DNA from: a virus
Virus record (IMG/VR): IMGVR_UViG_3300030110_004301
Location: 1 to 20,633 of that record
Direction: 5' to 3' (one strand)
DNA length: 20,633 nucleotides
The translations under genes and the position numbers were made by a program. Below the pieces are notes generated by a model that worked only from the letters and a program-made list of their open reading frames with translations, was not told the DNA's origin and made no database searches. Positions 11,741 to 19,117 of this stretch are shown one piece after another. Position 1 is the first letter of the stretch; each line of letters begins with the position of its first letter.

Positions 11741-14118
11741 TGGCAGTAGATAAGAAAATACAACCAGAGGCACCAGAAGGTTTTGTACCAGCTCAAGAAG
11801 AAGCTATTGGGCAAATGGTTGAAATGCAAGTTCAACAGGGTTTACAACCTGAAGTAGAAATGTTAGATGACGGTTCAGCCATAGTGGGTGAACAAGAAAA
11901 CATAATACCTACAAATTTTGACATGAACTTAGCAGAAGTTCTAGATGATGATGAACTAGGAAACATATCTAGTGAGCTTCGTCAGTGTTATGAAGATGAC
12001 AAATCTTCTAGACAAGAGTGGGAAGAAACTTATAAAAAAGGCTTAGACCTATTAGGATTTAAGTATCAAGAAAGAACAATGCCTTTTGCAGGAGCAAGTT
12101 CCGTGACTCATCCTATGTTATCCGAGGCTATCACACAATTTCAAGCACAAGCATATAAAGAATTATTACCAGCAGGAGGTCCTGTTAATACACAAATTAT
12201 AGGAGCTTTAAATTCTGCAAAAGAATCACAAGCACAACGTGTTAAAGATTATATGAACTATCAGATTATGCATGAGATGGAAGAGTATGATCCTGATTTA
12301 GACTCTTTGCTTTTTTACCTTCCTTTATCTGGTTCAGCATTTAAAAAAGTTTATTACGATGCAGGATTAGGTAGAGCTGTTTCTAAGTTTATTCCCTCTG
12401 ATGATTTGTATGTTCCTTATTTAGCAACTGATTTATCTAGTTGTGAAAGAGTTACGCATACAGTAAGAAAATCAAAAAACGAAGTTCGTAAATTACAAGT
12501 TGCTGGTTTTTACAGAGATGTAGATTTACAAGTCTACGATGACGAAACAAAGTTACAAGAAAAAGAAAATGATATATCTGGAGTTAAAAAAACTTCATAC
12601 ACAAAAGACGACTTTCAACTTTTGGAAATGCACGTTGATCTTAATATCCCTGGTGTTGATGCAGATGATGGAATCAAAGTTCCTTATATCGTTACAATAG
12701 ATGAAGGATCTTCAAAAGTATTATCTATTTATAGAAATTACAAAGAACAAGATCCTACAACAAAAAAGATTTCTTATTTTGTTCATTACAAGTTTTTACC
12801 TGGTTTTAGTTTTTATGGCTTTGGTCTCATTCACATGCTGGGCGGTTTATCAAGAACTGCAACAGCAGCTCTTAGACAATTATTAGATGCTGGAACATTA
12901 TCTAATTTACCTGCAGGATTTAAAGCTCGAGGGTTAAGAATAAAAGATGATGATAATCCATTACAACCAGGTGAGTTTAGAGATGTAGATGCACCGGGTG
13001 GTAGTTTGAGAGAAGGATTAGTTCCTCTCCCTTACAAAGAACCTAGTGGAACTTTATTTCAACTCTTAGGTTTTTGTGTAGAAGCAGGTACAAGATTTGC
13101 TTCTGTTGCAGATCAAAAAATTGGAGATAGCGTTGCAGCAAATGCACCTGTCGGAACCACTATGGCTCTTATGGAACGTGGCGCAAGAGTCATGTCAGCT
13201 ATTCACAAAAGATTACACTACGCACAAAAACAAGAATTTAAATTATTAGCAACAATATTTGCTGAATCTTTACCACCTTTCTATCCTTATGATGTTGGAG
13301 AAGATGCAACAGAAAGTTTAAAGGCAGAAGATTTTAGTGGTGACATTGATATTATTCCTGTTTCAGATCCTAATATTTTTTCCATGTCTCAACGAGTTAC
13401 GTTGGCACAAACACAATTACAATTAGCTCAAGCAGATCCTGCTTCTCACAACATGTATGAAGCGTATAGAAGAATGTATCAAGCATTAGGTGTCAAAGAT
13501 ATTGAAGCTATTCTTCCAGCACCTTCTGGTCCACAACCAATGGACCCTGCTGTTGAAAATGCATCCTCTCTTAAGAACCAACCTTTGACAGCTTTTAGAA
13601 ATCAAAATCACATGGCTCATGTTGAAGCTCACAGAGCTTTTATGACATCAAATCTAGTTAAAAATAATCCGCCAACAATGGCTATTTTACAATCACACAT
13701 CATGGAACATGTAGGATTACAGGCAAGAGAAGAGGTAGAAGAAGAAAATGCACAAGCAATTGAACAAACAGCTATGCAATATAACGGTCAGTTACCTCCA
13801 GAAGTACAAATTCAGATACAAGAAGGCATGGAACAACAAATTTCTGAAAAAGTTGCCGAAATGACCTTAGAAATGGTTACAGAAGAGGCAGAATATTTAG
13901 ATGAAGGAGCAGAAGATCCTTTAGTTAACTTGAAACAACAAGAAATTAACATAAAAGCAGGTGATTTAGAGAGAAAAACCATGGCTGATCAAACAAAAAT
14001 GGGTTTAGATCAAGAAAAACTAGATCAAAACGCAAAAATAGCTCAAGATAGAATACAATCACAAGAAGACATAGCTCAATTAAGAGCAAATGTTAATTTA
14101 ACAAAGACAAAAAAATAA
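11740..14118 (+). CDS. Portal protein
   Basis: The portal forms the dodecameric ring at the capsid vertex through which DNA is packaged and ejected. GTG at 11740 overlaps the upstream TAG (TAGTG). Features: an acidic N-terminus with an ELRQCYEDDKSSRQEWEETY segment, PFAGASSVTHP (115-125), ITQFQAQAYKELLPAGGPV (131-149), a helical wing (KESQAQRVKDYMNYQIMHEM), and a core with LPLSGSAFKKVYYD. It then has GFGLIHMLGGLSRTATAALR, GTLSNLPAGFKARGLRIKDD and PVGTTMALMERGARVMSAIH. Past about residue 700 the tail is Glu/Gln-rich and coiled-coil, ending in a basic KTKK, as expected for the barrel. At 792 aa it is in the range of long P22-type portals. Identity rests on these motifs plus its place downstream of terL. 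Confidence 0.92.
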   Translation: MAVDKKIQPEAPEGFVPAQEEAIGQMVEMQVQQGLQPEVEMLDDGSAIVGEQENIIPTNFDMNLAEVLDDDELGNISSELRQCYEDDKSSRQEWEETYKKGLDLLGFKYQERTMPFAGASSVTHPMLSEAITQFQAQAYKELLPAGGPVNTQIIGALNSAKESQAQRVKDYMNYQIMHEMEEYDPDLDSLLFYLPLSGSAFKKVYYDAGLGRAVSKFIPSDDLYVPYLATDLSSCERVTHTVRKSKNEVRKLQVAGFYRDVDLQVYDDETKLQEKENDISGVKKTSYTKDDFQLLEMHVDLNIPGVDADDGIKVPYIVTIDEGSSKVLSIYRNYKEQDPTTKKISYFVHYKFLPGFSFYGFGLIHMLGGLSRTATAALRQLLDAGTLSNLPAGFKARGLRIKDDDNPLQPGEFRDVDAPGGSLREGLVPLPYKEPSGTLFQLLGFCVEAGTRFASVADQKIGDSVAANAPVGTTMALMERGARVMSAIHKRLHYAQKQEFKLLATIFAESLPPFYPYDVGEDATESLKAEDFSGDIDIIPVSDPNIFSMSQRVTLAQTQLQLAQADPASHNMYEAYRRMYQALGVKDIEAILPAPSGPQPMDPAVENASSLKNQPLTAFRNQNHMAHVEAHRAFMTSNLVKNNPPTMAILQSHIMEHVGLQAREEVEEENAQAIEQTAMQYNGQLPPEVQIQIQEGMEQQISEKVAEMTLEMVTEEAEYLDEGAEDPLVNLKQQEINIKAGDLERKTMADQTKMGLDQEKLDQNAKIAQDRIQSQEDIAQLRANVNLTKTKK

Positions 14119-14120
14119 AA

Positions 14121-14393
14121 ATGCCTAAAATTAAATTTATTCCAGCTACATACGAAGAAAAAGATAAAAATTTAAGTGCTGCTGATATGAAACTAAGAAC
14201 ATTGTTTGGTGTATTAATGAAGCTAGTAGAAAATACTGGCAAAAGCCAAGAAGATTGTATATTATTAGCAGGCGCTATGATTAGCGTAGCTAAATTATTA
14301 TACTATGACAATTTTAGTGATGATGAAGCAACGCAATTATGGGAAACAAGTTGGGCAGACTTTAATGAGTTGATTAAACCAACAATACATTAG
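14121..14393 (+). CDS. Hypothetical protein, 90 aa
   Basis: I do not recognise the family. It is a small acidic helical protein (AADMKLRTLFGVLMKLVENT, SQEDCILLAGAMISVAKLLY, SDDEATQLWETSWADFNELI) with one Cys and no true membrane helix. It starts two bases after the portal stop without a ribosome-binding site, so translation probably depends on the portal gene. Size and place just after the portal would suit a head-completion or portal-associated protein, but the sequence gives no direct sign. Confidence 0.75.
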   Translation: MPKIKFIPATYEEKDKNLSAADMKLRTLFGVLMKLVENTGKSQEDCILLAGAMISVAKLLYYDNFSDDEATQLWETSWADFNELIKPTIH

Positions 14394-14402
14394 GAGAAGA
14401 AC

Positions 14403-14615
14403 ATGAAAGCTAAATATATAAATGGAACACTCTATCCAAACGCAAAAATGACTGTCGCTAAAGCAGACATGCCAAATGCAAATCAACAATCTAGTGTTTC
14501 AACAGCTTCTGTACAATCTGTTGGGCCAAAAGTTGTTCAAAACTTGGGTTCAGGACCAAAAGGTCAGCGCAGTAAGATGCAGATCAAAAAAGTGCCTTTC
14601 AAAGGCGTATTCTAG
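14403..14615 (+). CDS. Small basic, low-complexity protein, 70 aa
   Basis: I do not recognise the family. It begins MKAKYINGTLYPNAKMTVAK, has a Ser/Gln/Val-rich middle (QQSSVSTASVQSVGPKVVQ) likely to be unfolded, and a basic end GQRSKMQIKKVPFKGVF. AGGAG (14392-14396) sits inside the previous stop region, six bases before the ATG. It lies between the portal-distal gene and the lysis cassette. Function unknown. Confidence 0.72.
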   Translation: MKAKYINGTLYPNAKMTVAKADMPNANQQSSVSTASVQSVGPKVVQNLGSGPKGQRSKMQIKKVPFKGVF

Positions 14616-14626
14616 AGGAGGAATCC

Positions 14627-14734
14627 ATGTTACAAAAATACAAAGCAAAGTGGGATAAGCTAAACAAGAAGGGTAAAATTATTGCCGTTGTTGTTGCTAT
14701 CGTAGCAGTATATTTAATTATTGAAGCAATATAA
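14627..14734 (+). CDS. Single-pass membrane peptide at the head of the lysis cassette, 35 aa
   Basis: ATG 14627-14629 follows GAGGAGG (14615-14621); the TAA at 14732-14734 overlaps the ATG of the holin (TAATG). The first 17 residues are basic (LQKYKAKWDKLNKKGK), then KIIAVVVAIVAVYLIIEAI gives one membrane helix with the N-terminus probably in the cytoplasm by the positive-inside rule. Coupling to the holin gene and the strong ribosome-binding site make it very likely real. It could be a second small holin-like or antiholin peptide; that is inference. Confidence 0.75.
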   Translation: MLQKYKAKWDKLNKKGKIIAVVVAIVAVYLIIEAI

Positions 14735-15129
14735 TGTTTAATCTATTAGTCGGGCCTCTCACTTCAGTTATTGGTGATACAATCAAAGGTTTCGTAGAGA
14801 CTAAGAAAGCAAAAGCGGACTTAGCATTAACCGAGATAAAAGCTCAAAAGTCACTTAAAGAGCAGCAGATCGCCGGAAAAATTTCGTGGGAGGCTTCGGC
14901 TGTAGATCAAATGAAAGGGTCGTGGAAAGACGAACTAATTTTACTAGCCCTATTAATTCCAGCGGTGGCTGTATTCATTCCTGGATGGACTCCACACATA
15001 AAAGCAGGATTTGAAGCATTACACTCACTCCCTGATTATTATAAACATCTCTTATACATAGCGTGTAGTGCGAGCTTTGGTATTAAGGGTGCAAAAGGAG
15101 CCATGGGCTTAATTACAAAAAAGAAATAG
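14734..15129 (+). CDS. Holin, GTA-type 3TM family
   Basis: Holins form lesions in the inner membrane that let the lysozyme reach the wall. The pattern is that of the 3TM holins first described in gene-transfer agents. There is an N-terminal segment MFNLLVGPLTSVIGDTIKGF, an Ala/Lys/Glu helix (about 22-48), GKISWEASAVDQMKGSWKDE (48-67) with the conserved WKDE, a membrane helix LILLALLIPAVAVFIPG (68-84), a loop with FEALHSLPDYYKHL, and a last hydrophobic segment LLYIACSASFGIKGAKG (106-122). 131 aa suits the family. The start overlaps the upstream membrane peptide, and the T4-type lysozyme lies 0.9 kb downstream. Confidence 0.88.
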   Translation: MFNLLVGPLTSVIGDTIKGFVETKKAKADLALTEIKAQKSLKEQQIAGKISWEASAVDQMKGSWKDELILLALLIPAVAVFIPGWTPHIKAGFEALHSLPDYYKHLLYIACSASFGIKGAKGAMGLITKKK

Positions 15130-15138
15130 GAGATAAAA

Positions 15139-15405
15139 ATGAAAGATTTAAGTGGTGATGGTAAGATAACTAAAAAAGATGTTCTTATCGGTAGAGGTGT
15201 TTTAGAAAAGCCAATGAAAAAAAATAAGGGCGGTCAAGTAGCTAGTTCTGCTGAAACATCAGTTATTAAAGGAGCAAAAGCAAAAGGTTCAAGAGAAGGT
15301 TCAGTCATAAAAGGACCTAAGGCAAGGTCTTCAAGAGAAGGTTCTATTATTAAAAGAAAAAGTGGTGGACTTGCTAAAAGAGGTTATGGAGCTGCGATAA
15401 GATAA
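15139..15405 (+). CDS. Small basic protein with EF-hand-like loop, 14-residue repeats and GGLA tail, 88 aa
   Basis: Residues 3-14 (DLSGDGKITKKD) match a calcium-binding EF-hand loop (acidic or polar at loop positions 1, 3, 5, Gly at 6 and acidic at 12). Then two near-identical repeats follow, SVIKGAKAKGSREG (41-54) and SVIKGPKARSSREG (55-68), plus the start of a third (SIIKRKSGG). The end, SGGLAKRGYGAAIR, recurs almost unchanged in the protein ending at 15970. The protein is strongly basic, so it may bind nucleic acid or a virion surface. AGGAG (15128-15132) precedes the ATG, and the TAA overlaps the next ATG (TAATG). Calcium binding and function are not shown. Confidence 0.78.
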   Translation: MKDLSGDGKITKKDVLIGRGVLEKPMKKNKGGQVASSAETSVIKGAKAKGSREGSVIKGPKARSSREGSIIKRKSGGLAKRGYGAAIR

Positions 15406-15677
15406 TGGCAAAATTATGTGCAAAAGGTAAAGCCGCAGCTAAGCGGAAATTCAAAGTCTATCCGAGCGCATATGCAAATATGTATGCAGGAGCTGTTTGT
15501 AGTGGTAAAGTTACTCCTGGTGGAAAGAAAAATAAAAAAGCTACTGGTGGTATGATTGGTGATGGTAATAAAATATCTCAATCTAGAAAAAAAGTATCAC
15601 ACATGAACAATGGCGGAGTTGCTAAAGGTTGTGGTGCTGTCATGGAAAATAAAAGAAAAACTACTGCATATGCATAA
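15405..15677 (+). CDS. Small basic phage protein with YPSAYANMYA motif, 90 aa (DUF5872-like)
   Basis: Residues 6-33 contain KGKAAAKRKFKVYPSAYANM followed by YAGAVC, a motif I recall from an uncharacterised family in phages and large viruses (DUF5872); this is from memory and unchecked. A Gly-Gly segment (ATGGMIGDGNKI) and the end NNGGVAKGCGAVMENKRKTT follow. Highly basic, with three Cys and no membrane part. It is coupled to both neighbours by TAATG overlaps. The family's function is not known to me. Confidence 0.75.
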   Translation: MAKLCAKGKAAAKRKFKVYPSAYANMYAGAVCSGKVTPGGKKNKKATGGMIGDGNKISQSRKKVSHMNNGGVAKGCGAVMENKRKTTAYA

Positions 15678-15970
15678 TGGCTAAAAAAGGTTTAAGATCT
15701 TGGGTTAAGGAAAATTGGGTAGACATAGCCAATAAAAAATCTGATGGTTCTTATCCTAAATGTGGACGTAGTGGTGGAGAGAAAAGAAAGAAGTACCCTA
15801 AATGTGTGCCAATAGCAAAAGCGAGAGCCATGTCAACGGGTCAAAAAAGATCTGCAGTTAGTAGAAAACAAAAAGCAGGTAATCCTGGTGGTAAACCTAC
15901 AAATGTTAAAACGTTTAAAGCAAGATCAGGTGGGTTAGCTATGAGAGGTTACGGCGCTGCAATACGTTAA
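15677..15970 (+). CDS. Small basic phage protein with Cys pair and GGLA tail, 97 aa (DUF6321-like)
   Basis: The protein reads KGLRSWVKENWVDIANKKSD (4-23), YPKCGRSGGEKRKKYPKCVP (26-45), KARAMSTGQKRSAVSRKQKA (48-67) and GNPGGKPTNVKTF (68-80), an order I recall from an uncharacterised phage/bacterial family (DUF6321); the name is from memory. The two PKC motifs could hold a metal or form a disulfide. It ends SGGLAMRGYGAAIR (84-97), matching the protein ending at 15405 in all but one residue. The start is a TAATG overlap with the upstream gene. Role unknown; position within the lysis/structural region fits a virion-associated or host-modifying protein. Confidence 0.78.
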   Translation: MAKKGLRSWVKENWVDIANKKSDGSYPKCGRSGGEKRKKYPKCVPIAKARAMSTGQKRSAVSRKQKAGNPGGKPTNVKTFKARSGGLAMRGYGAAIR

Positions 15971-15984
15971 GAAAGGAAACTAAT

Positions 15985-16422
15985 ATGAATATGGAAAGAC
16001 TTTTAGCATCGGTGCGTTCTAATGAAGGGTACCGTAATAAGGTGTACTTGGACAGTTTAGGTAAAAGAACTGTGGGAGTAGGCCACCTCTGTGTAGAGGA
16101 TTTTTGGGAAGATGACAAAGAGTATGAAGAGTCATTCTTAATGGAAATACTAGAAAAAGATTTAGAAACAGCAATATCAGGAGCAGAAGAATTATTAGGT
16201 GAATACACAGTTCATGATCACTGTAAAGAATTATTAGTTGAGATGGTTTTTCAGCTTGGAAAAACAGGTGTTAGTAAGTTTCGTAATATGTGGTCAGCAC
16301 TAAAAGATCATAAAATACCAAATTATAAAACCGCAGCGGCAGAAATGCTCGATTCGCGTTGGGCCAAGCAGACCCCTAATCGCGCAAAAAGAATGTCGGA
16401 TATAATGGCTAGCTTAGCATAA
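15985..16422 (+). CDS. Endolysin, T4-type lysozyme (GH24)
   Basis: It cleaves the N-acetylmuramic acid to N-acetylglucosamine bond of peptidoglycan at the end of infection. The catalytic triad is visible with the same spacing as in T4 lysozyme: E14 in SNEGYRNKVYLDSLG, D23, and T29 in KRTVGVGHL. The C-terminal helical lobe includes LLVEMVFQLGKTGVSKFRNM and SRWAKQTPNRAKRMSDIM. There is no signal peptide, so export depends on the holin. 145 aa is slightly shorter than T4 lysozyme (164). GAAAGGA (15971-15977) sets the start. Confidence 0.95.
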   Translation: MNMERLLASVRSNEGYRNKVYLDSLGKRTVGVGHLCVEDFWEDDKEYEESFLMEILEKDLETAISGAEELLGEYTVHDHCKELLVEMVFQLGKTGVSKFRNMWSALKDHKIPNYKTAAAEMLDSRWAKQTPNRAKRMSDIMASLA

Positions 16423-16423
16423 T

Positions 16424-16636
16424 ATGCAATTAGAAAATTATTTTACATATTATAAAAAACAATTAATAACTAGACAAGAGCAAGTAAAACAAGCTATATT
16501 GTCAGGAGTAAAAAATTGGGATGAATATCGTTATTTATGCGGTAAACTTCATGCCCTAGAACAAGAACAACAGGAACTCACGGACCTGCTAAATAAAACG
16601 GAGCTAGAAGATGATTACAACAGCCAAAAAAAGTAA
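16424..16636 (+). CDS. Small coiled-coil protein, 70 aa
   Basis: I do not recognise the family. It is almost entirely helical and Gln/Glu/Lys-rich (YYKKQLITRQEQVKQAIL, LHALEQEQQELTDLLNKTE), with the aromatic WDEYRYLCG between two helices. It starts one base after the lysozyme stop without a ribosome-binding site, so it probably relies on coupling, and overlaps the GroES-like gene by 26 nt. No membrane segment, so it is not an evident spanin. Confidence 0.75.
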   Translation: MQLENYFTYYKKQLITRQEQVKQAILSGVKNWDEYRYLCGKLHALEQEQQELTDLLNKTELEDDYNSQKK

Positions 16637-17042
16637 GCTTATACTACCAAAAAAAATATGGGATAGTAAATCAGCTGAAAAAACAAAGGACAAGAAAGAA
16701 TTAGAGAAAGTTCCACAGCCAACAGGATTTAGAATAGTTTTATTTCCTCTCAAGCTTGAAGAAAAAACTTCTTCAGGAATTATCTTTACAGAAGACACAA
16801 TCGAACAATCACAAATATCCACTAATGTATGTAAGGTTTTAGAAGTAGGGCCTGATGCTTATGCAGATAAAACAAGATTTCCAAATGGACCATGGTGTAA
16901 AAAAGGCGATTGGGTTTTAATAACAAGGTACGCAGGATCTCGCATAAAAATTGAAGGCGGTGAACTACGTATTATTAATGATGATGAAATAATAGCAACG
17001 GTAGATGACCCTAGAGACATTTTACCCGCTAATATATTTTAG
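16611..17042 (+). CDS. GroES-like co-chaperonin
   Basis: GroES-type proteins form the lid of the GroEL chamber; phage versions (T4 gp31 is the known case) let host GroEL fold the capsid protein. The core runs from about residue 37: TGFRIVLFPLKLEEKTSSGI (38-57) followed by IF, which carries the mobile-loop hydrophobic triplet (I57-I58-F59, equal to IVL in E. coli GroES). It continues CKVLEVGPDAY, KKGDWVLITRYAGSRIKIEG (97-116) and LRIINDDEIIATVDDP (119-134). A Lys-rich N-terminal extension of about 36 residues and a larger loop (DKTRFPNGPW) distinguish it from bacterial GroES (about 97 aa). GGAG (16600-16603) supports the start. Its place just before scaffold and capsid genes fits capsid folding. 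Confidence 0.9.
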   Translation: MITTAKKSKLILPKKIWDSKSAEKTKDKKELEKVPQPTGFRIVLFPLKLEEKTSSGIIFTEDTIEQSQISTNVCKVLEVGPDAYADKTRFPNGPWCKKGDWVLITRYAGSRIKIEGGELRIINDDEIIATVDDPRDILPANIF

Positions 17043-17051
17043 GAGAGATAA

Positions 17052-17993
17052 ATGGAAACTACACAAACAATAAAATCAGAAGAAGAAAAAATGGTTCCTA
17101 TTGATACCTCTGGAAATGCAGTAGATGTAGAATTAAAAGAAGAATCAAAAGAAGAATCAAAAGAAGAATCAAATATAAAAATAGTTGAGGAAGAAAAAGA
17201 AGCTCCAGTACAAGAAGAAACCTCTGAAAATGAGTTAGAAGAATACAGTGCTGGTGTTAAAAAAAGAATAGATAAGCTAACTAAAAAAATGAGGGAAGCT
17301 GAAAGACGTGAAGCTGCCGCGATTGAATATGCTAAAAAAGCAAAAGAAGAGTTAGACAAAAGTAAATCTTCAAGCATTAATCAAAATGAAGCTTATTTAG
17401 GTGAAAGAGAAAAATCTTTAGCAACACAAAATGAATTTGCTAAAAGAGCATTAGAAGCTGCTATTCAAGCACAAGATGTTGAAAAACAAGTTGCTGCTAA
17501 TCAAGAGATAGCAAGGTTAACTATTGAAGCAGAACGCTTAAAACTTTCTAAAGCAAAAGCTGCTAATAAAAAAGCAGAAATGGAAGCTGCTCCTCAAGAA
17601 AATGTAGAACAAAAAGTTAATGAGCAAGTCGCTTCACAACCAGAAAATCAACCTGATGCTAAAGCAGAAGCTTGGGCACAAAAGAATGAATGGTTTGGAA
17701 ATGACAATGCAATGACGTATACAGCTTACGACATACATCAAAATTTGGTCAAAGAAGGTGTTGACCCGAGAACAGATGAATATTATAGTGAGATAGATAA
17801 ACGTATACGAAAAGAATTCCCCCACAAATTTTCTGATGGTGGGGAAGCCCGACCAAAGCAAAAAGTTGCTTCAGTCGTTCGCAACTCGTCAACTGGACGC
17901 AAGACTGTTAGACTCACACCCTCACAGGTAGCAATAGCTAAAAAACTCGGTGTGCCCTTAGAAGAATACGCAAAACACGTGAAGGAGGCGTAA
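17052..17993 (+). CDS. Probable capsid scaffolding protein
   Basis: Scaffolds guide capsid subunits to the right shell and leave before DNA enters. The sequence fits: an acidic N-terminus with a three-fold EESK repeat (about 30-40), a long helical coiled-coil Ala/Glu/Lys region (about 65-185, for example AGVKKRIDKLTKKMREAERR), and a linker. It then has EAWAQKNEWFGNDNAMTYTA (about 206-225) with EGVDPRTDEYYSEIDKRIRK, and a basic C-terminal segment RLTPSQVAIAKKLGVPLEEY, typical for the part that binds the shell. The gene lies before the capsid genes. AGGAGAG (17041-17047) precedes the ATG. No enzyme motif is seen, so a scaffold without a protease domain is likely. Confidence 0.8.
   Translation: METTQTIKSEEEKMVPIDTSGNAVDVELKEESKEESKEESNIKIVEEEKEAPVQEETSENELEEYSAGVKKRIDKLTKKMREAERREAAAIEYAKKAKEELDKSKSSSINQNEAYLGEREKSLATQNEFAKRALEAAIQAQDVEKQVAANQEIARLTIEAERLKLSKAKAANKKAEMEAAPQENVEQKVNEQVASQPENQPDAKAEAWAQKNEWFGNDNAMTYTAYDIHQNLVKEGVDPRTDEYYSEIDKRIRKEFPHKFSDGGEARPKQKVASVVRNSSTGRKTVRLTPSQVAIAKKLGVPLEEYAKHVKEA
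17135..17170 (+). repeat. 12-bp tandem repeat, three copies, inside the scaffold gene
   Basis: AAAAGAAGAATC is repeated three times without change (17135-17146, 17147-17158, 17159-17170), coding the KEES/EESK units. The length keeps the frame, so copy-number changes would lengthen or shorten the acidic arm by four residues. Confidence 0.85.
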
Positions 17994-17997
17994 AAAA

Positions 17998-18477
17998 ATG
18001 GAAGAAAATAAAAATGAAACTATAAAAAAGACCTCACGCAAAGCTGAAACCCGTGAAAAGGGTGCTCGCCCGAGAGGATGGGTTCCTCCGTCTAGCTTAG
18101 AGGCACCAGAGCCACCAGAAGGATTTCACCATAGATGGGTTCGTACTGAATTTAGAGGGCAACAAGACGAAAAAAACGTCATGGGTCGTTTAAGATCAGG
18201 TTATGAATTTGTTATGGCTAAAGAATATCCAGACAGAATGGATTTACCTTCTGTTTCTGATGGTAAATATAAAGGTGTTATCGGAGTTGGTGGATTGTTA
18301 TTGATGAGATGTCCTATCGAAGTAAAAGAAGATAGAGACGCTTACTTCAGGCGCTTAACTGACGAACAGACAGCATCAATTGAAAATGATCTATATAAAG
18401 AAGAGCATCCTAGTATGCCTATCTCACAAGAGAGGCAAAATAGAGTAACTTTTGGTGGCAAGAAAACTAGCGGTTAG
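17998..18477 (+). CDS. Conserved head-region protein of unknown function, 159 aa
   Basis: Not assigned. The N-terminal 30 residues are charged and basic, followed by a Pro-rich PRGWVPPSSLEAPEPPEGFH (about 26-45) and HRWVRTEFRGQQDEKNVMGR (about 45-64). There is then a compact part (RSGYEFVMAKEYPD, GVIGVGGLLLMRCPIEV) and a charged tail. The PPEGFHHRWVR and RLRSGYEFV patterns recall uncharacterised proteins found beside capsid genes in marine phages (from memory). AAGGAGG (17982-17988) gives a strong start. Its place between scaffold and capsid genes suggests a minor head protein. Confidence 0.78.
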   Translation: MEENKNETIKKTSRKAETREKGARPRGWVPPSSLEAPEPPEGFHHRWVRTEFRGQQDEKNVMGRLRSGYEFVMAKEYPDRMDLPSVSDGKYKGVIGVGGLLLMRCPIEVKEDRDAYFRRLTDEQTASIENDLYKEEHPSMPISQERQNRVTFGGKKTSG

Positions 18478-18517
18478 TTTTTTAGTTATCAAAAAACATT
18501 GTAAAGGATGATAACGT

Positions 18518-19102
18518 ATGGCAAATATAGATGCCCCATTCGGTCTTAGACCGATAGCTAAAAGTGGACAGAATCCGAATAACGGTGGACAAACTCAATA
18601 CGACGTGGGCGCTTCACAATCTACAGCAATCTTCACAGGGGATCCGGTTAAATATAAAAATGACGGAACTGTCGAAGTTGCTACAGCGAGTGACGCACTA
18701 CTCGGAGTATTTATGGGTGGGTTCTACACTGATCCAACTACTAGCAAACCAACATTCGCCCCATACATACCAGCAAGTTTAGCAACAACAGATGCTAAAG
18801 CTTTTGTATGTGACGATCCAAACCAAACATTCATTGCACAACAAGATAGCGTAGGTGCTAATCTTGTAGCAGCGGATTTAAACACAAATGCCAACTTAGT
18901 ATTTGGAGCCGGTAGTACAACTACAGGTATTTCAGGTGTTGAGATTGACTCAAGCACTAGTGCTACTACTGCGACTCATCAAGTAAGATTGATTAGTTTT
19001 TATGATACACCAGATAATTCTGCAACAGCGAATAATTCAGTGTTAGTTGTTAAAATCAATAATCATCAACTTGGTAGTCACACTGGTACAGCTGGCGTAT
19101 AG
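18518..19102 (+). CDS. Capsid decoration-like structural protein, 194 aa
   Basis: The protein begins MANIDAPFGLRPI and ends in LGSHTGTAGV; in between it is Thr/Ser/Ala/Asn-rich and strand-forming (GDPVKYKNDGTVEVATASDA, LLGVFMGGFYTDP). This composition and its place directly before the major capsid gene are typical of head decoration or cement proteins. AAAGGA (18503-18508) lies in the loop of a GTTATC/GATAAC inverted repeat (18485-18490 with 18510-18515) just before the ATG. No signal peptide. A tail or fibre protein is less likely given the position. Confidence 0.78.
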   Translation: MANIDAPFGLRPIAKSGQNPNNGGQTQYDVGASQSTAIFTGDPVKYKNDGTVEVATASDALLGVFMGGFYTDPTTSKPTFAPYIPASLATTDAKAFVCDDPNQTFIAQQDSVGANLVAADLNTNANLVFGAGSTTTGISGVEIDSSTSATTATHQVRLISFYDTPDNSATANNSVLVVKINNHQLGSHTGTAGV

Positions 19103-19117
19103 GAAGGGAAATAGACA

